From JACCTU01 sp963848525 (GTDB taxonomy: Bacteria; Actinomycetota; Thermoleophilia; Gaiellales; Gaiellaceae), in contig CAWKDZ010000005.1 of NCBI GenBank assembly GCA_963848525.1, positions 691,339-755,338 on the forward strand: DNA of 64,000 bases, in the 5' to 3' direction. The notes under the pieces were generated by a model, which saw only the letters and a list, made by a program, of their open reading frames with translations, was not told where the DNA came from and did not search any database. Each line of letters begins with the position of its first letter. The first letter of the stretch is position 1. The position numbers and the translations under genes were made by a program. Of the stretch, positions 26,867-35,797 are shown piece after piece.

Positions 26867-26950
26867 CTAGAGCTTCGTCACCGCGATGATCATGCCCGCG
26901 AGGACGAACACTACGATCGCCGCCTGCGTGATGAGCCAGAAGCGCGTCAT
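26867..26950 (-). CDS. 27-residue single-pass membrane peptide between two stress-protein genes
   Basis: An ATG to TAG frame on the minus strand begins MTRFWLITQ and continues as one hydrophobic helix (AAIVVFVLAGMIIAV) with a basic end, TKL. It fits exactly in the gap between the two Usp-type genes, 12 and 10 bases from its neighbours, which argues for a real gene in the same operon. Size and pattern resemble small subunits or regulators of membrane proteins; no specific family is recognised. Confidence 0.55.
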   Translation of the reverse strand: MTRFWLITQAAIVVFVLAGMIIAVTKL

Positions 26951-26962
26951 GCGCGCTCCAGG

Positions 26963-27409
26963 CTAGCTACCCGCGGCCGGGACCTCTTCGCGCGACGTCG
27001 CCGTGACGGTCGTGACCGGCAGCCCGAGCCCGGCGACCTTGTGCGGCAGGTCGAGCCGGAGCCACTTCGACACGCGCGTCGGCAGCGTGGAGATGATGAC
27101 CTCGTCGAAGCCGTGCAGGTTGACAGCGTCCTGGATCGCCGCGAGCGGCTCCGGGACGCCGACCATCGCGTCGACCGGGCGGCCGGCGGCCTGCTCGAGC
27201 AGCGGCAGCGCGAGCTCGATCGTCGTCTCGGCCTCGGACTGCCCCTGGTCCTCGGGATCGACCAGCGTGTGCAGCCCATGCGTGGCGTTGGGCACGAGCA
27301 GCGTGAACTCGCATGGCCCCTTGGCGGCGCGCTCGCGCACCGTGTCGATCAGATTCGGGGTGGCGGCGGTCTTGTTGGCGACCACGAGGACCCGCGTGGC
27401 GGACTCCAT
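26963..27409 (-). CDS. Usp-like alpha/beta protein of unknown function
   Basis: This is a 148-residue protein with a Rossmann-like start, RVLVVANKTAATPNLIDTV, and GFDEVIISTLPTRVSKWLRL, a pattern seen in actinobacterial proteins related to universal stress proteins. The glycine-rich ATP loop of UspA is not evident. Ribosome binding site AGGGAG lies before the ATG at 27409. It is the first gene of the Usp - tiny membrane peptide - Usp set. Confidence 0.75.
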   Translation of the reverse strand: MESATRVLVVANKTAATPNLIDTVRERAAKGPCEFTLLVPNATHGLHTLVDPEDQGQSEAETTIELALPLLEQAAGRPVDAMVGVPEPLAAIQDAVNLHGFDEVIISTLPTRVSKWLRLDLPHKVAGLGLPVTTVTATSREEVPAAGS

Positions 27410-27443
27410 TGCAGCTCCCTTCACCGGTAGCCGACCGATTGTG

Positions 27444-28391
27444 TCAGGACCCGGGGCGCGGGTCGAGGGCCTCGAAGACCTTGACCACCTCGGGGTCGAA
27501 CTGCGTGCCGGCGCCCTGGCGGATCTCCTCGATCGCCGCCTCCACCGTCCAGGACTCCTTGTAAGGCCGCTCCTGCACGAGCACGTCGAAGACGTCAGCC
27601 ACGTGCACGAGCCGCCCTTCGAACGGGATCGCGTCCCCGGCCAGCCCGTCGGGGTAGCCGGTGCCGTCCCAGCGCTCGTGATGCGAGCGCGCGACACGCT
27701 CGGCGCAGATGAGCAGGTCGGTGTCGCCGCGCGCCAGCACGCGGGCGCCGAGCACCGCGTGGGTCTTGACGACCTCGAACTCCTCCTCGGTCAGCCGCCC
27801 CGGCTTGAGCAGCACGCTGTCGGGCACCGCGATCTTGCCGAGGTCGTGGAGCGGGGCGGCCTGGCGCAGCAGCCAGACGGTGCGGTCGTCGTGGCCGAGC
27901 CCGCGCGCCAGGCGGGCGGCGAGGTCGCCGACGCGCTGGGTGTGCTCGGGCGTGTTGTCGTCGCGGTACTCGGCGGCCATCGCCAGCCGCCGCAGCCCGT
28001 CGAGCGCCGCCGCCTCGAGGTCGCGGCGGCGGCCGAGCGCGTGGTCGGCCAGCGCCGACTCGAGCTCACCTTGCCGCGCACGCAGCCGGCGCCGGTCGAG
28101 CAGCGCGCCGAGCCGGCGCGACGCCCCCGCGTCCCAGCCCTCGCCGGTCAGCTCCTCGATCGCCACCACCTCCGGGCCGGCGCCGAGGCCGAGCGGGTCG
28201 AGCCGGGCGCGCAGCGCCGCCGCATCGGCGTTCACGGCGATCACCGCGGCGGGCGGCTCGTTCGCCGCGACGGCCGCCGCGACCTCCTCCGGATCGCCCG
28301 AGCTGGCGACCGGGAGGGCGCCCGCGAGGGCCAGGGCCCCGCGCAGGACGTTGACCCGCTCGACGTCGCTACCGGCCAACAGGAGCCGCAT
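27444..28391 (-). CDS. HD-GYP domain protein with degenerate N-terminal receiver
   Basis: This is a 315-residue protein from the ATG at 28391; an in-frame ATG at 28409 adds six residues. The N-terminal 110 residues have a receiver-like alternation but no clear phospho-acceptor Asp. The C-terminal HD-GYP domain shows HDLGKIAVPD, the HH pair in SHHERWDGTGYPDG, and HVADVFD. HD-GYP proteins hydrolyse cyclic-di-GMP, and all main metal ligands look present. It is head-to-head with the Ser/Thr kinase gene, with 10-28 bases between start codons. Confidence 0.85.
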   Translation of the reverse strand: MRLLLAGSDVERVNVLRGALALAGALPVASSGDPEEVAAAVAANEPPAAVIAVNADAAALRARLDPLGLGAGPEVVAIEELTGEGWDAGASRRLGALLDRRRLRARQGELESALADHALGRRRDLEAAALDGLRRLAMAAEYRDDNTPEHTQRVGDLAARLARGLGHDDRTVWLLRQAAPLHDLGKIAVPDSVLLKPGRLTEEEFEVVKTHAVLGARVLARGDTDLLICAERVARSHHERWDGTGYPDGLAGDAIPFEGRLVHVADVFDVLVQERPYKESWTVEAAIEEIRQGAGTQFDPEVVKVFEALDPRPGS

Positions 28392-28419
28392 GCCCGCGAT
28401 GGCGTCCATAATCGGGAGC

Positions 28420-29727
28420 ATGATGGCGGAAGCCAACGATGACCCGCGCGTGGGCACCGTGATCGCGGGCTACCGCATCGAGGACCGGATCGGGCGCGGC
28501 GGCATGGGCGTCGTCTACCGCGCCGAGCACCTGAACCTGCAGCGGCGGGCGGCCGTCAAGATCATCGCTCCGGACCTCGCGGAGTCCGAGGGCTTCCGCG
28601 AGCGCTTCACGCGCGAGGCGCGCATCGCCGCCGCGCTCCAGCACCCGAACATCGTCACCGTCTACGACGCCGGCGAGGTCGACGGGCTGCTCTACCTCGC
28701 CATGCAGTACATCGAGGGAGAGGACCTCGCGGGCGTGCTGCGGCGGGAGCGGCGCCTGCGGCCGTACCGTGCGGTCGACGTCTGCCGCCAGGTGGCGTCG
28801 GCGCTCGACGCCGCGCACGCGATGGGGCTGATCCACCGCGACGTCAAGCCCGCCAACGTGCTGATCGAGGGCCGAACGGCGTTTCTCACCGACTTCGGGC
28901 TGACCAAGCGCCTCGAGGGCACGCACGCGCAGCTCACGCGCGCGGGTGACGTGGTGGGGACGATCCACTACGTGGCGCCCGAGCAGATCGAGGGCCGGCG
29001 CGTGAGCGCGCGCTCGGACGTCTACTCGCTCGGCTGCCTGCTCTACCACTGCCTGTCGGGCCAGGTCCCGTTCGCGCTGGAGACCGACGTGGCGGTGATC
29101 TACGCGCACCTCTCGGAGGAGGCCCCGCGGCTGTCGTCGCTGCGCCCGGAGCTGCCCGAAGGGCTTGACGCGGTGATGTCCAAGGCGCTCGACAAGTCGC
29201 CGGACCGGCGCTTCCCGAGCTGCGGCGACATGATCTCCGCCGCCCGCGCGGTGATCGACGCCGCCGGGCCGCTGAGCGAGACGATCCCGCCCCGCAGCAC
29301 GAGCCCCAACCCGTTCGTGCCGGCTGCCTCGCCGGAGATCCGCGACGCGGCCGAGGCGGCCCGCCGGCCGCGCGTCCTGCTCGCGGGGCTCGACGACCAC
29401 ACGCGCGCGGTGGCGCGCGTGGCGCTCGGCAGCCACGTGGACGTGCTCGAGGCCGGGGTGGAGGGCGCCGCCGAGCAGGCGCGCGAGGAGCGCCCGGACC
29501 TCGTGATCCTCGACTGGAAGGGCTCGGGCGCGGCGGGCATTGCCGCCCTGCGGGGCGACGCGCTGACGCGCGACGCCAAGGTGCTGCTGCTGGTCGACCA
29601 CGGGCAGGGCGCGAGCCGCGAGGTCGCCTCCGCGGGCGCCGACGAGCGCCTCGCCGCACCCTTCTCGCCGCTGCAGCTGCAGGTCAAGCTGCGGCGCCTG
29701 CTGGGTGCCGAGGTCGTCGGCGGTTGA
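28420..29727 (+). CDS. Ser/Thr protein kinase with C-terminal degenerate receiver domain
   Basis: This is a 435-residue soluble kinase. The Pkn-type domain has the Gly loop IGRGGMGVVY, the AVKII lysine, catalytic HRDVKPANV, DFG and the APEQ motif. After a Pro-rich linker, residues about 315-435 form a receiver-like domain: Asp in LVILDWKGSG is in place, but the conserved Lys (usually KPF) is Ala in LAAPFSPLQL. There is no membrane segment or extracellular sensor domain, unlike most PknB-type kinases. It is divergent from an HD-GYP protein that also has a degenerate receiver, which hints at a shared pathway. Confidence 0.88.
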   Translation: MMAEANDDPRVGTVIAGYRIEDRIGRGGMGVVYRAEHLNLQRRAAVKIIAPDLAESEGFRERFTREARIAAALQHPNIVTVYDAGEVDGLLYLAMQYIEGEDLAGVLRRERRLRPYRAVDVCRQVASALDAAHAMGLIHRDVKPANVLIEGRTAFLTDFGLTKRLEGTHAQLTRAGDVVGTIHYVAPEQIEGRRVSARSDVYSLGCLLYHCLSGQVPFALETDVAVIYAHLSEEAPRLSSLRPELPEGLDAVMSKALDKSPDRRFPSCGDMISAARAVIDAAGPLSETIPPRSTSPNPFVPAASPEIRDAAEAARRPRVLLAGLDDHTRAVARVALGSHVDVLEAGVEGAAEQAREERPDLVILDWKGSGAAGIAALRGDALTRDAKVLLLVDHGQGASREVASAGADERLAAPFSPLQLQVKLRRLLGAEVVGG

Positions 29728-30804
29728 TCACGCCGGAGGTCGTCGTCATCGGCGGCGGGATCGCCGGCTGCGCGGTCGCGGCGTTCCTCGCCGAGGGCGG
29801 GGCGCGCGTGCGGCTGTACGAGCGGGAGGCGATCGCCGCCGGCGCCTCGGGCCGCAACTCGGGGATCCTGCAGCACCCGATGGATCCCGTGCTCGAGCCG
29901 CTGTACGAGGCTTCGCTGCGCGAGTACGAGGGCCTCGGGCACGGCTTCGCGTTCCCGCCCGAGCCCGCCGGCGCGATGGTCGTCTCGCTCGATCCGCAGG
30001 CGCTGGCCGCCGACTACGAGGCCGCCGCCACGCGCTTCCCCGCGCTCGGCGCCGAGTGGCTGGAGGGCGGCGCGCTGGAGGCCGCCGAGCCGGCCCTGGC
30101 TCCCGGCGTCTACGCCTACCGCCTCGCCACCGGCCGCCCGGTCCCGCCCGCCGCCGCGACGCGGGCCTGGGCCGACCGGGCGCGCGCCGCCGGCGCCGAG
30201 CTCGTGCTCGGGGGAGGCGACGGCGAGCGGCGCCGAGGCGGACGCCGTCGTGGTCGCCGCGGGACCGTGGTCGGCGGCCGCGCTGGGCGCGGCGCTGCCC
30301 GTGCGCGCCGTCTGGGGCGTCGTCGCGCAGGTCCGGCTCGACGCGCCGCCCCGCCATCCGCTCGAGGAGTCGGGCGTCGAGGCGCTCACCGCCCCCGGCG
30401 GCGCGCCCACCGAGCTGTTCTCGATCGTCACCGCGGGCGGGGTCTCCGCGGTCGGCTCGACGTTCACGGCGGAGCAGCCGGACGCGGCGGCGGTCGCTCC
30501 CGGGCCTGCTCGCGCGCGGCGCCCGCTACGTGCCCGCGCTCGCCGGCGCGCGGATCGAGCAGGTGCGCGCGTGCGCGCGGCCGCTCTCGGCCGACGGCCG
30601 GCCGCTGCTCGGCCCGGTCCCGGGCCGCCCCGGCGTGCACCTGCTCACCGGCCACGGCGCGTGGGGCATCTCGCTCGGCCCGGCGTCGGCGCGGCTGGTG
30701 GCCGACGGCTGCTCGGCGGCGGCGACGCGATCGCCCCGGAGCTGGCGGCGGGCCGCTACGACTTCTCGTTCGACACGACGACGCGATCGTCGCCGCTGCC
30801 GTAG
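29724..30804 (+). CDS. FAD-dependent oxidoreductase (DAO family), three frameshifts
   Basis: The start TTG overlaps the kinase stop by four bases. The dinucleotide-binding motif VVVIGGGIAGCAVAAFLAEG and then GASGRNSGILQHP identify a D-amino-acid-oxidase/sarcosine-oxidase-type flavoprotein. The frame changes near 30220 (to VVVAAGPWSAAALGAALPV), near 30505 (to LARGARYVPALAGARIEQVR) and near 30715 (to APELAAGRYDFSFD). The C-terminal GHGAWGISLGPASARLVADG is the second FAD-binding block. Codon quality stays high in every frame, so sequencing error is more likely than decay. The end overlaps the large convergent repeat protein. Confidence 0.75.
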
Positions 30805-31419
30805 ATGTGCTGCTCGACGCCGTCCTTGATCGAGCGCACGAACGCCTGCCCGTGGCGGGCGTTGCCGCTGGTGTTGACGAACATGCCCTCGCGGGCGCCG
30901 GACACGATCTCGACGTAGTTCTCGCGGCCCTCGACGCGCTTGACCCGCTCGCCCTTGCGCAGCTGGAGCGCGGGGCGCTCGTCGTCGCGCAGGTCGTTGG
31001 CGATCGTGACGCGGTCGTCGCCGCTGCCGTAGATGTGGTACTCGACGCCGTCGTCGATCACGCGCACGAACGTCTTGCCGTCGCGGGCGTTGCCGCTGGT
31101 GTTGACGTACAGGCCCTCGCGCGTGCCGGCCACGATCTCCTGGTAGCGCTTGCGGCCGTCGACGGGCTCGACCTTCTCCCCCTTGCGCAGCTTCGGCTCG
31201 GCGGCCTCGGCCTTGGGGTCGTGCTGGCCGACGACGAGGCGATCCTTGCCGCTCCCGTACACGTGGTACTCGCGGCCGTTGCGGCTGCACGAGCACGAAC
31301 GTGTCGCCGTGGCGGGCGTTGCCGCTGGTGTTGATGTACATGCCCTCGCGCGCGCCCGAGGTGATCTCGGCGTAGCGCTTGCGGCCGCCGACGGCGGCGA
31401 TCTCCTCGCCCTTGCGCAG
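30756..31419 (-). repeat. Three tandem 228-bp repeats encoding a 76-residue motif
   Basis: Units start at about 31419, 31190 and 30962 in minus-strand order. The two full spacings are 228 bases, the first after allowing for one extra base at the shift near 31287. Protein consensus: LRKGE...V.GR..Y.EI.SGAREG, then MYVNTSGNARHG, then TFVR..DGVE.HIYGSGDDRV. The units are similar in protein but clearly diverged in DNA, so the repeat is old and under selection. I do not recognise the family. Confidence 0.75.
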
Positions 31420-34400
31420 CTTCAGGTCCTCGGTGTCGAGCGCGGCCTTGAACGCCGCCCCGTCCGGGGTCTTGGCGGCCACCTGGGCCGTGCTGACGGC
31501 GCCTTCGGCGCCCTGGGCGGGCACGACCTTCACGAGGCGAGCACCACCCGGGCGGAGGCGTGGCGCGCGCCACTTGCGGCCGGCGCGCGCGCTTGACGGT
31601 CAGCGTCACGGTGGTGCGGGCGCTCGCGCCGCGCAGGGCGGCCTGGATCCGCGGCAGCGTGCCGAGGCGGCCGACCGTGTACGTGCGGGCGACGCGGCGG
31701 CTGCGGCGGCCGGCGCTGACGCGCAGGTCGACGCGGAAGCGTCCGCGGCCGACGGCGAGCGGCCGCAGGTCGACGGAGACGGTCCCGTTCTGCGCGCGCG
31801 CGGCGTGCAGGGCGCCGACGAAGCTGGCCATGTCGGAGTGCCCGGCGAGGTGGACCGGGACGGTCTTGACCCTGACCGTCGCGGTCGGCTGCGCCGGCGT
31901 GTCGACAGGCGGCGCCGGCGTCGGCGGCGCGATCACGGCGAGCGCGACGGGCGTCGTGACGGTCTCGTTGCCGGCCGCGTCGACGCGCGCGCAGCCGCAC
32001 GCTGCCGTGGGCGACCGTGAACGAGCCGCCGGCGGCGACGCCGGTCCACGCGCCGCCGTCGACGCTGTGGGCGACGGCCGCGAGGCCGGAGGCGTCGTCG
32101 GAGGCGTCCGCGCGGCAGGTGTACTGCAGCCCGGCGGCGGCGCAGGCCACGGCGGCGGTCGGCGCCACCGAGTCGATCCGGATCGTGTCGGTCCGCCACG
32201 CGGAGGCGTGGCCGGCGACGTCGACCACGCGGCTGACGAGCGTGTGCACGCCGTCGCCGGTGACCGAAACGCGTCGTGACCGTCGAGGTCGGCGCTGCCG
32301 TCGAGCGTGTGCTCGATGCGGTCGACGCCGGAGCCGCCGGGTCGGAGCCCGCCAGCTCGACGTCGTAGCGGCGTTGCGCGCCAGGCGGACGACACCGCGG
32401 GCGTGTCGTTGAGCGGCGCGGTGGTGTCGACGCGCACGGTGGCGCTCTGCCACGCGGTGGCGTTGCCGGCGCCGTCGACCGCGCGCACCTCGAGCAGCTG
32501 CTCGCCGTCGGCGTCGACCACCGCCGGGCTTCCGGTGTGCGTCGTCGCCGCCGTCGATCTGCCACTCCATCGTCACGCCGCTGGCGTTGTCGGAGCCGGA
32601 GAGCGGGAACGCTGACCGCCGTCGTGCTCCAGCCCGAGCCGGGGAGCGTGGTGGTGTCGACCGGGTCGACGGTGTCGACCTTCAGCGTGTCGGTCGTCCA
32701 GGTCGAGGCCTGGCCGGCGACGTCGAGCACGCGATGGCGGATCTCGAACGTGCCGTCGGCGCCGAGGTCGACGACGTCGTCGGGCTGGCCGTGCTGCACC
32801 GGCCCGCCGTCGATCGTGTACTGGATGTCGGCGACCCCGGAATGCGCGTCGGTGGCGTCGAGCGTGAACGTGCGCGAGCCGTACCAGCCGCTCGGGAGGT
32901 CGGTCGTGTCGGTCGGCACCGTGCGGTCGATCGCGGATCGTCTGCGAGCGCCACGCGGAGCCGTTGCCGGCGACGTCGAACGCGCGCGTCTCGAGCTCGT
33001 GCACGCCGTCGGTGGAGATCGTGAACGAGCCGCTCGGGCCCCGACTGCACCGGCTGGCCGTCGAGCCGCCACTCGACGCGCTCGACGCCCGAGCCGGAGT
33101 CGGTGGCCGAGACGGTGATCGCCACGGGCGAGACGCGCCAGGCGCTCGAGACCGTCGTGGTGGTGTCCACGGGCGGCGTCGCGTCGCCGGTCACGGCGTC
33201 GATGGTGAAGCTGTCGGTGCGCCAGCCCGAGCTGTTGCCGGCGGCGTCGAGCACGCGCGTCTCGAGCGTGTGGGCGCCGTTGCCGGTGACGGTCGCGGTG
33301 GCGCCGGCGGCGCCGGTCTGGACCGAACCGCCGTCGACCCGCCACTCGACTGCGGCGATCGAGGAGTGCGCGTCGGTGCCGGTGACGGAGACGGTGTAGG
33401 GGTTGTCCTCCGGCGACGTCGGCGTCGCGGTGGTATTCGCCGGCGGCAGCGTGTCGATGCGGACCTGCTCGGCGCGCCAGCCGGACGCGTTGCCGGCCAT
33501 GTCCACGACGCGCGTCTCGAACAGGTGGTCGCCGGAGCCGGTGACCGTCGCCTGCAGACCGGAGGCGCCGGGCGTGACCGCACCGCCGTCGACGCGCCAC
33601 TGCACCTCGCGCACGCCGGAGACGCTGTCCGCGCCGCTCAGCACGACGGCGTAGGTCCCGGCCTGCCAGCTGGTGGGCGCGAGCGGGGTCTGATTGTCGG
33701 GTGCCGACTTGTCGATCCGGATCGTGTGGCTCTTCCAGCCGCTCGAGCGCCCGGCGACGTCGGTCACCTGCGTCTCGAGCACGTGCACGCCGTCGGCCGA
33801 CACGTTCACCGTGGCCGGCGCGGTCACGGTGGTGCTCGCGCCGCCCTGGTAGCGCCAGGTGACGTCGCGGATGCCGGAGTGGGCGTCGGCGCCGTTGACG
33901 GTCACGGCCAGCGGCGCCGTCTGCCAGCCGGACGGCGCGGCGGTGACGTCGGTCGGGTCGACGGTGTCGACGCGGATCGTGTGCGTCCGCCACGGCGAGA
34001 TGTTGCCGGCGACGTCGACCGCCCGGGTCCGCAGCGTGTGGACGCCGTCGCTGTTGATGCCGACGACGGTGCCGGCGGGGCCGCTCTGCGTCGGGCCCCC
34101 GTCGAGCTCCCACTCCATGTGGTCGATCGCCCGACGTCGCGTCGGCGCCGGTAAGCGTCACGCTCGTGACCGTGCTGCGCCACGTCGTCGGTCCCGGGTC
34201 GGTGGTGTCGGCAGGCACGGTGGTGTCCACCCGGACCGTCTCGATCCGCCACCCGGAGTCGTTGTTGTCCTCGTCGACGATCCTGGTCTCGAAGCTGTTG
34301 ATGCCGTCGTCGGAGACGGTCACGATGACCGGGGCCAGCGGCGGAGGACGACGTGCTGTTGATGAGCCACTCGGCGGTCAGCGGGCCGCCGTCGGCGTCG

Positions 34401-34555
34401 GTGCCGGAGATCTCGACCTCGTATGGCGCCGTCTGCCAGCCGCCGGGAGCGGCGGGCGTCGTGTTCACCGGCGCTGCCGCCTGGGCAGCCGCAGGCGCGC
34501 CGAGCCACGCGGCAAGCGCAGCGAGCAGCACGAGGAACGGCCGGACGCGGTCCAT
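30756..34555 (-). CDS. Large secreted Ig-like repeat protein with C-terminal 76-residue repeats, about twelve frameshifts
   Basis: The gene starts with a signal peptide (MDRVRPFLVLLAALAAWLGA to QAAAPVN). It then has about ten tandem repeats of 80-95 residues with the frame: SGWQ..PY.V.V.GTDA.SGV..VEW.VDGG, then DG.H.LETRV.D.AGN.S.WR..TIR.DT. These resemble Ig-like repeats of bacterial surface proteins. A basic beta-rich linker (GRFRVDLRVSAGRRSRRVAR) leads to three 76-residue repeats. Shifts occur near 34345, 34130, 33040, 32935, 32608, 32540, 32375, 32337, 32268, 31995, 31590 and 31287. The part after 31590 could instead be a separate gene starting at GTG 31533. Likely a cell-surface adhesive or structural protein. 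Confidence 0.65.
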
Positions 34556-34612
34556 GGTGCCCGTGTAGTCGGCGGCTGCCGCCGCGTCTGTAGCGTGCCC
34601 CGCCTGCCGTCC

Positions 34613-35155
34613 GTGCCCGTCACGACGTGGTACCTCGAGATGACCGACCCCGGCGCGCTCGCCGCCGCCCCGCCGGCCGACCCCGAGCTCGAGATCCGGC
34701 GCGCCGAGCTGCCCTCCCCTGAGCTCTCGCACGCGCTCTACGCGGGCGTCGGCAGCCGCTGGCTGTGGACCGACCGGCTGGACTGGAGCTGGGCGCGCTG
34801 GCACGAGCATCTCGCGCGCGAGGAGGTCGAGACCTGGGTCGCGTGGGTCCGCGGCACGCCGGCCGGCTACGCCGAGATCGAGCATGCGGGCGACGCCGTC
34901 GAGCTCGTCTCGTTCGGGCTGCTGCCGGCGTTCTTCGGCCGCGGCTACGGGCCGCGGCTGCTCGACGCCGTCGTGCGGCGCGCGTGGGAGCGCGGCCCGC
35001 GGCGGGTGTGGCTGCACACGTGCTCGCTCGATGGCCCGGCAGCGCTGCGCACCTACCGCGCGCGCGGCTTCGAGGTGTACGACGAGCGCACCGGCACGCG
35101 CGAGCGTGCCCGGACGCCGCCCGAGCTCGTGGCCCGGGCCGGCGCAAGCGCCTAG
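34613..35155 (+). CDS. GNAT-family N-acetyltransferase
   Basis: This is a 180-residue protein. Acetyl-CoA-binding motif A is visible in FGLLPAFFGRGYGPRLLDAVV (R/Q-x-x-G-x-G/A variant GRGYG), followed by RVWLHTCSLDGPAALRTYRARGF. The start is GTG at 34613 (VPVTTWYLEM), matching the N-terminus common in this subgroup; an ATG nine codons later is possible. It is divergent from the Ig-like repeat protein. The substrate is unknown. Confidence 0.82.
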   Translation: MPVTTWYLEMTDPGALAAAPPADPELEIRRAELPSPELSHALYAGVGSRWLWTDRLDWSWARWHEHLAREEVETWVAWVRGTPAGYAEIEHAGDAVELVSFGLLPAFFGRGYGPRLLDAVVRRAWERGPRRVWLHTCSLDGPAALRTYRARGFEVYDERTGTRERARTPPELVARAGASA

Positions 35156-35775
35156 CGCGGACGAACCGTCGTAGCCAGGAACGCCTCAGGCGTCGCCCGC
35201 AGGACGGTGAGCCGCGGGTCGGGCACGTCGAGGACGCGGTCGGCCGCCAGCGGCGCGAGCCAGCGCAGGCGCGGGTCCTCGAGCACGGTCGCGAGCGCGC
35301 GGCGGTCGCCGCCGAGGACGATCGCCTCGATGTCGCGGCGGTGCGGCACGAGCACGCCGGCAGCCGTCGTCGCCGCGGCGTCGAGCGCGACGCGCGCCTG
35401 ACCCTCGCGGCGGCGCTCGAAGCGGCGCTGGCTCGAGCCGCCCTTGCGATGACGCCCGTGGACGTTGCGGCTGCCGACCTTCGACGCCACGAGCCGGCGG
35501 CCCGCGAACACGCCCGCGGCGTGCCCGCCGAGGCGCACGAGCACGACGCCGACCACGCGCTCGCGCCGGACGTGCTCGAGCAGCGGCCCGGGCGCGAACC
35601 CGTCGTGCACCGCGGTGGGCAGCGGCGGGAACGGCGGGTCGCAGTCGACGGCGGCGCCGTCCGCGCCGAAGAACGTCACCCGCCCGGCGCGGACCTCGGT
35701 GCGCTCGACGGGCGCGTGCTCGGCGACCCAGCGGTCGAGCCAGCGCTCCAGCCGCTCCGGTGGGAGCTCGTACAC
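35152..35775 (-). CDS. acVLRF1-type peptidyl-tRNA hydrolase/release factor (actinobacterial Vms1-like)
   Basis: This is a 207-residue protein from GTG 35775; an in-frame ATG at 35799 is possible but overlaps the divergent gene's start. The diagnostic region is GSRNVHGRHRKGGSSQRRFE, containing the GxxQ-type catalytic Gln of the eRF1-like VLRF1 clade. By family knowledge this clade resembles Vms1/ANKZF1, which release peptides from stalled ribosomes' tRNA. The last part VLEDPRLRWLAPLA.DRVLDVPDPR is also typical. It is expected to act on ribosome-quality-control substrates in the cytoplasm. Confidence 0.78.
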   Translation of the reverse strand: MYELPPERLERWLDRWVAEHAPVERTEVRAGRVTFFGADGAAVDCDPPFPPLPTAVHDGFAPGPLLEHVRRERVVGVVLVRLGGHAAGVFAGRRLVASKVGSRNVHGRHRKGGSSQRRFERRREGQARVALDAAATTAAGVLVPHRRDIEAIVLGGDRRALATVLEDPRLRWLAPLAADRVLDVPDPRLTVLRATPEAFLATTVRPR

Positions 35776-35797
35776 GGCGGCTAGGGTACGGCGCCTC

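Noticed and set aside
30756..31419. CRISPR or DNA-level satellite repeat
   Set aside because: The repeats are conserved at the protein level and diverged in DNA, with exact codon-length spacing, so they are protein repeats. No short direct repeats with spacers were seen anywhere.
30756..34555. Programmed ribosomal frameshifting in the Ig-like protein
   Set aside because: No slippery heptamers or downstream stimulators recur at the sites; the shifts differ in direction, and unrelated genes in the same zones show the same defect.
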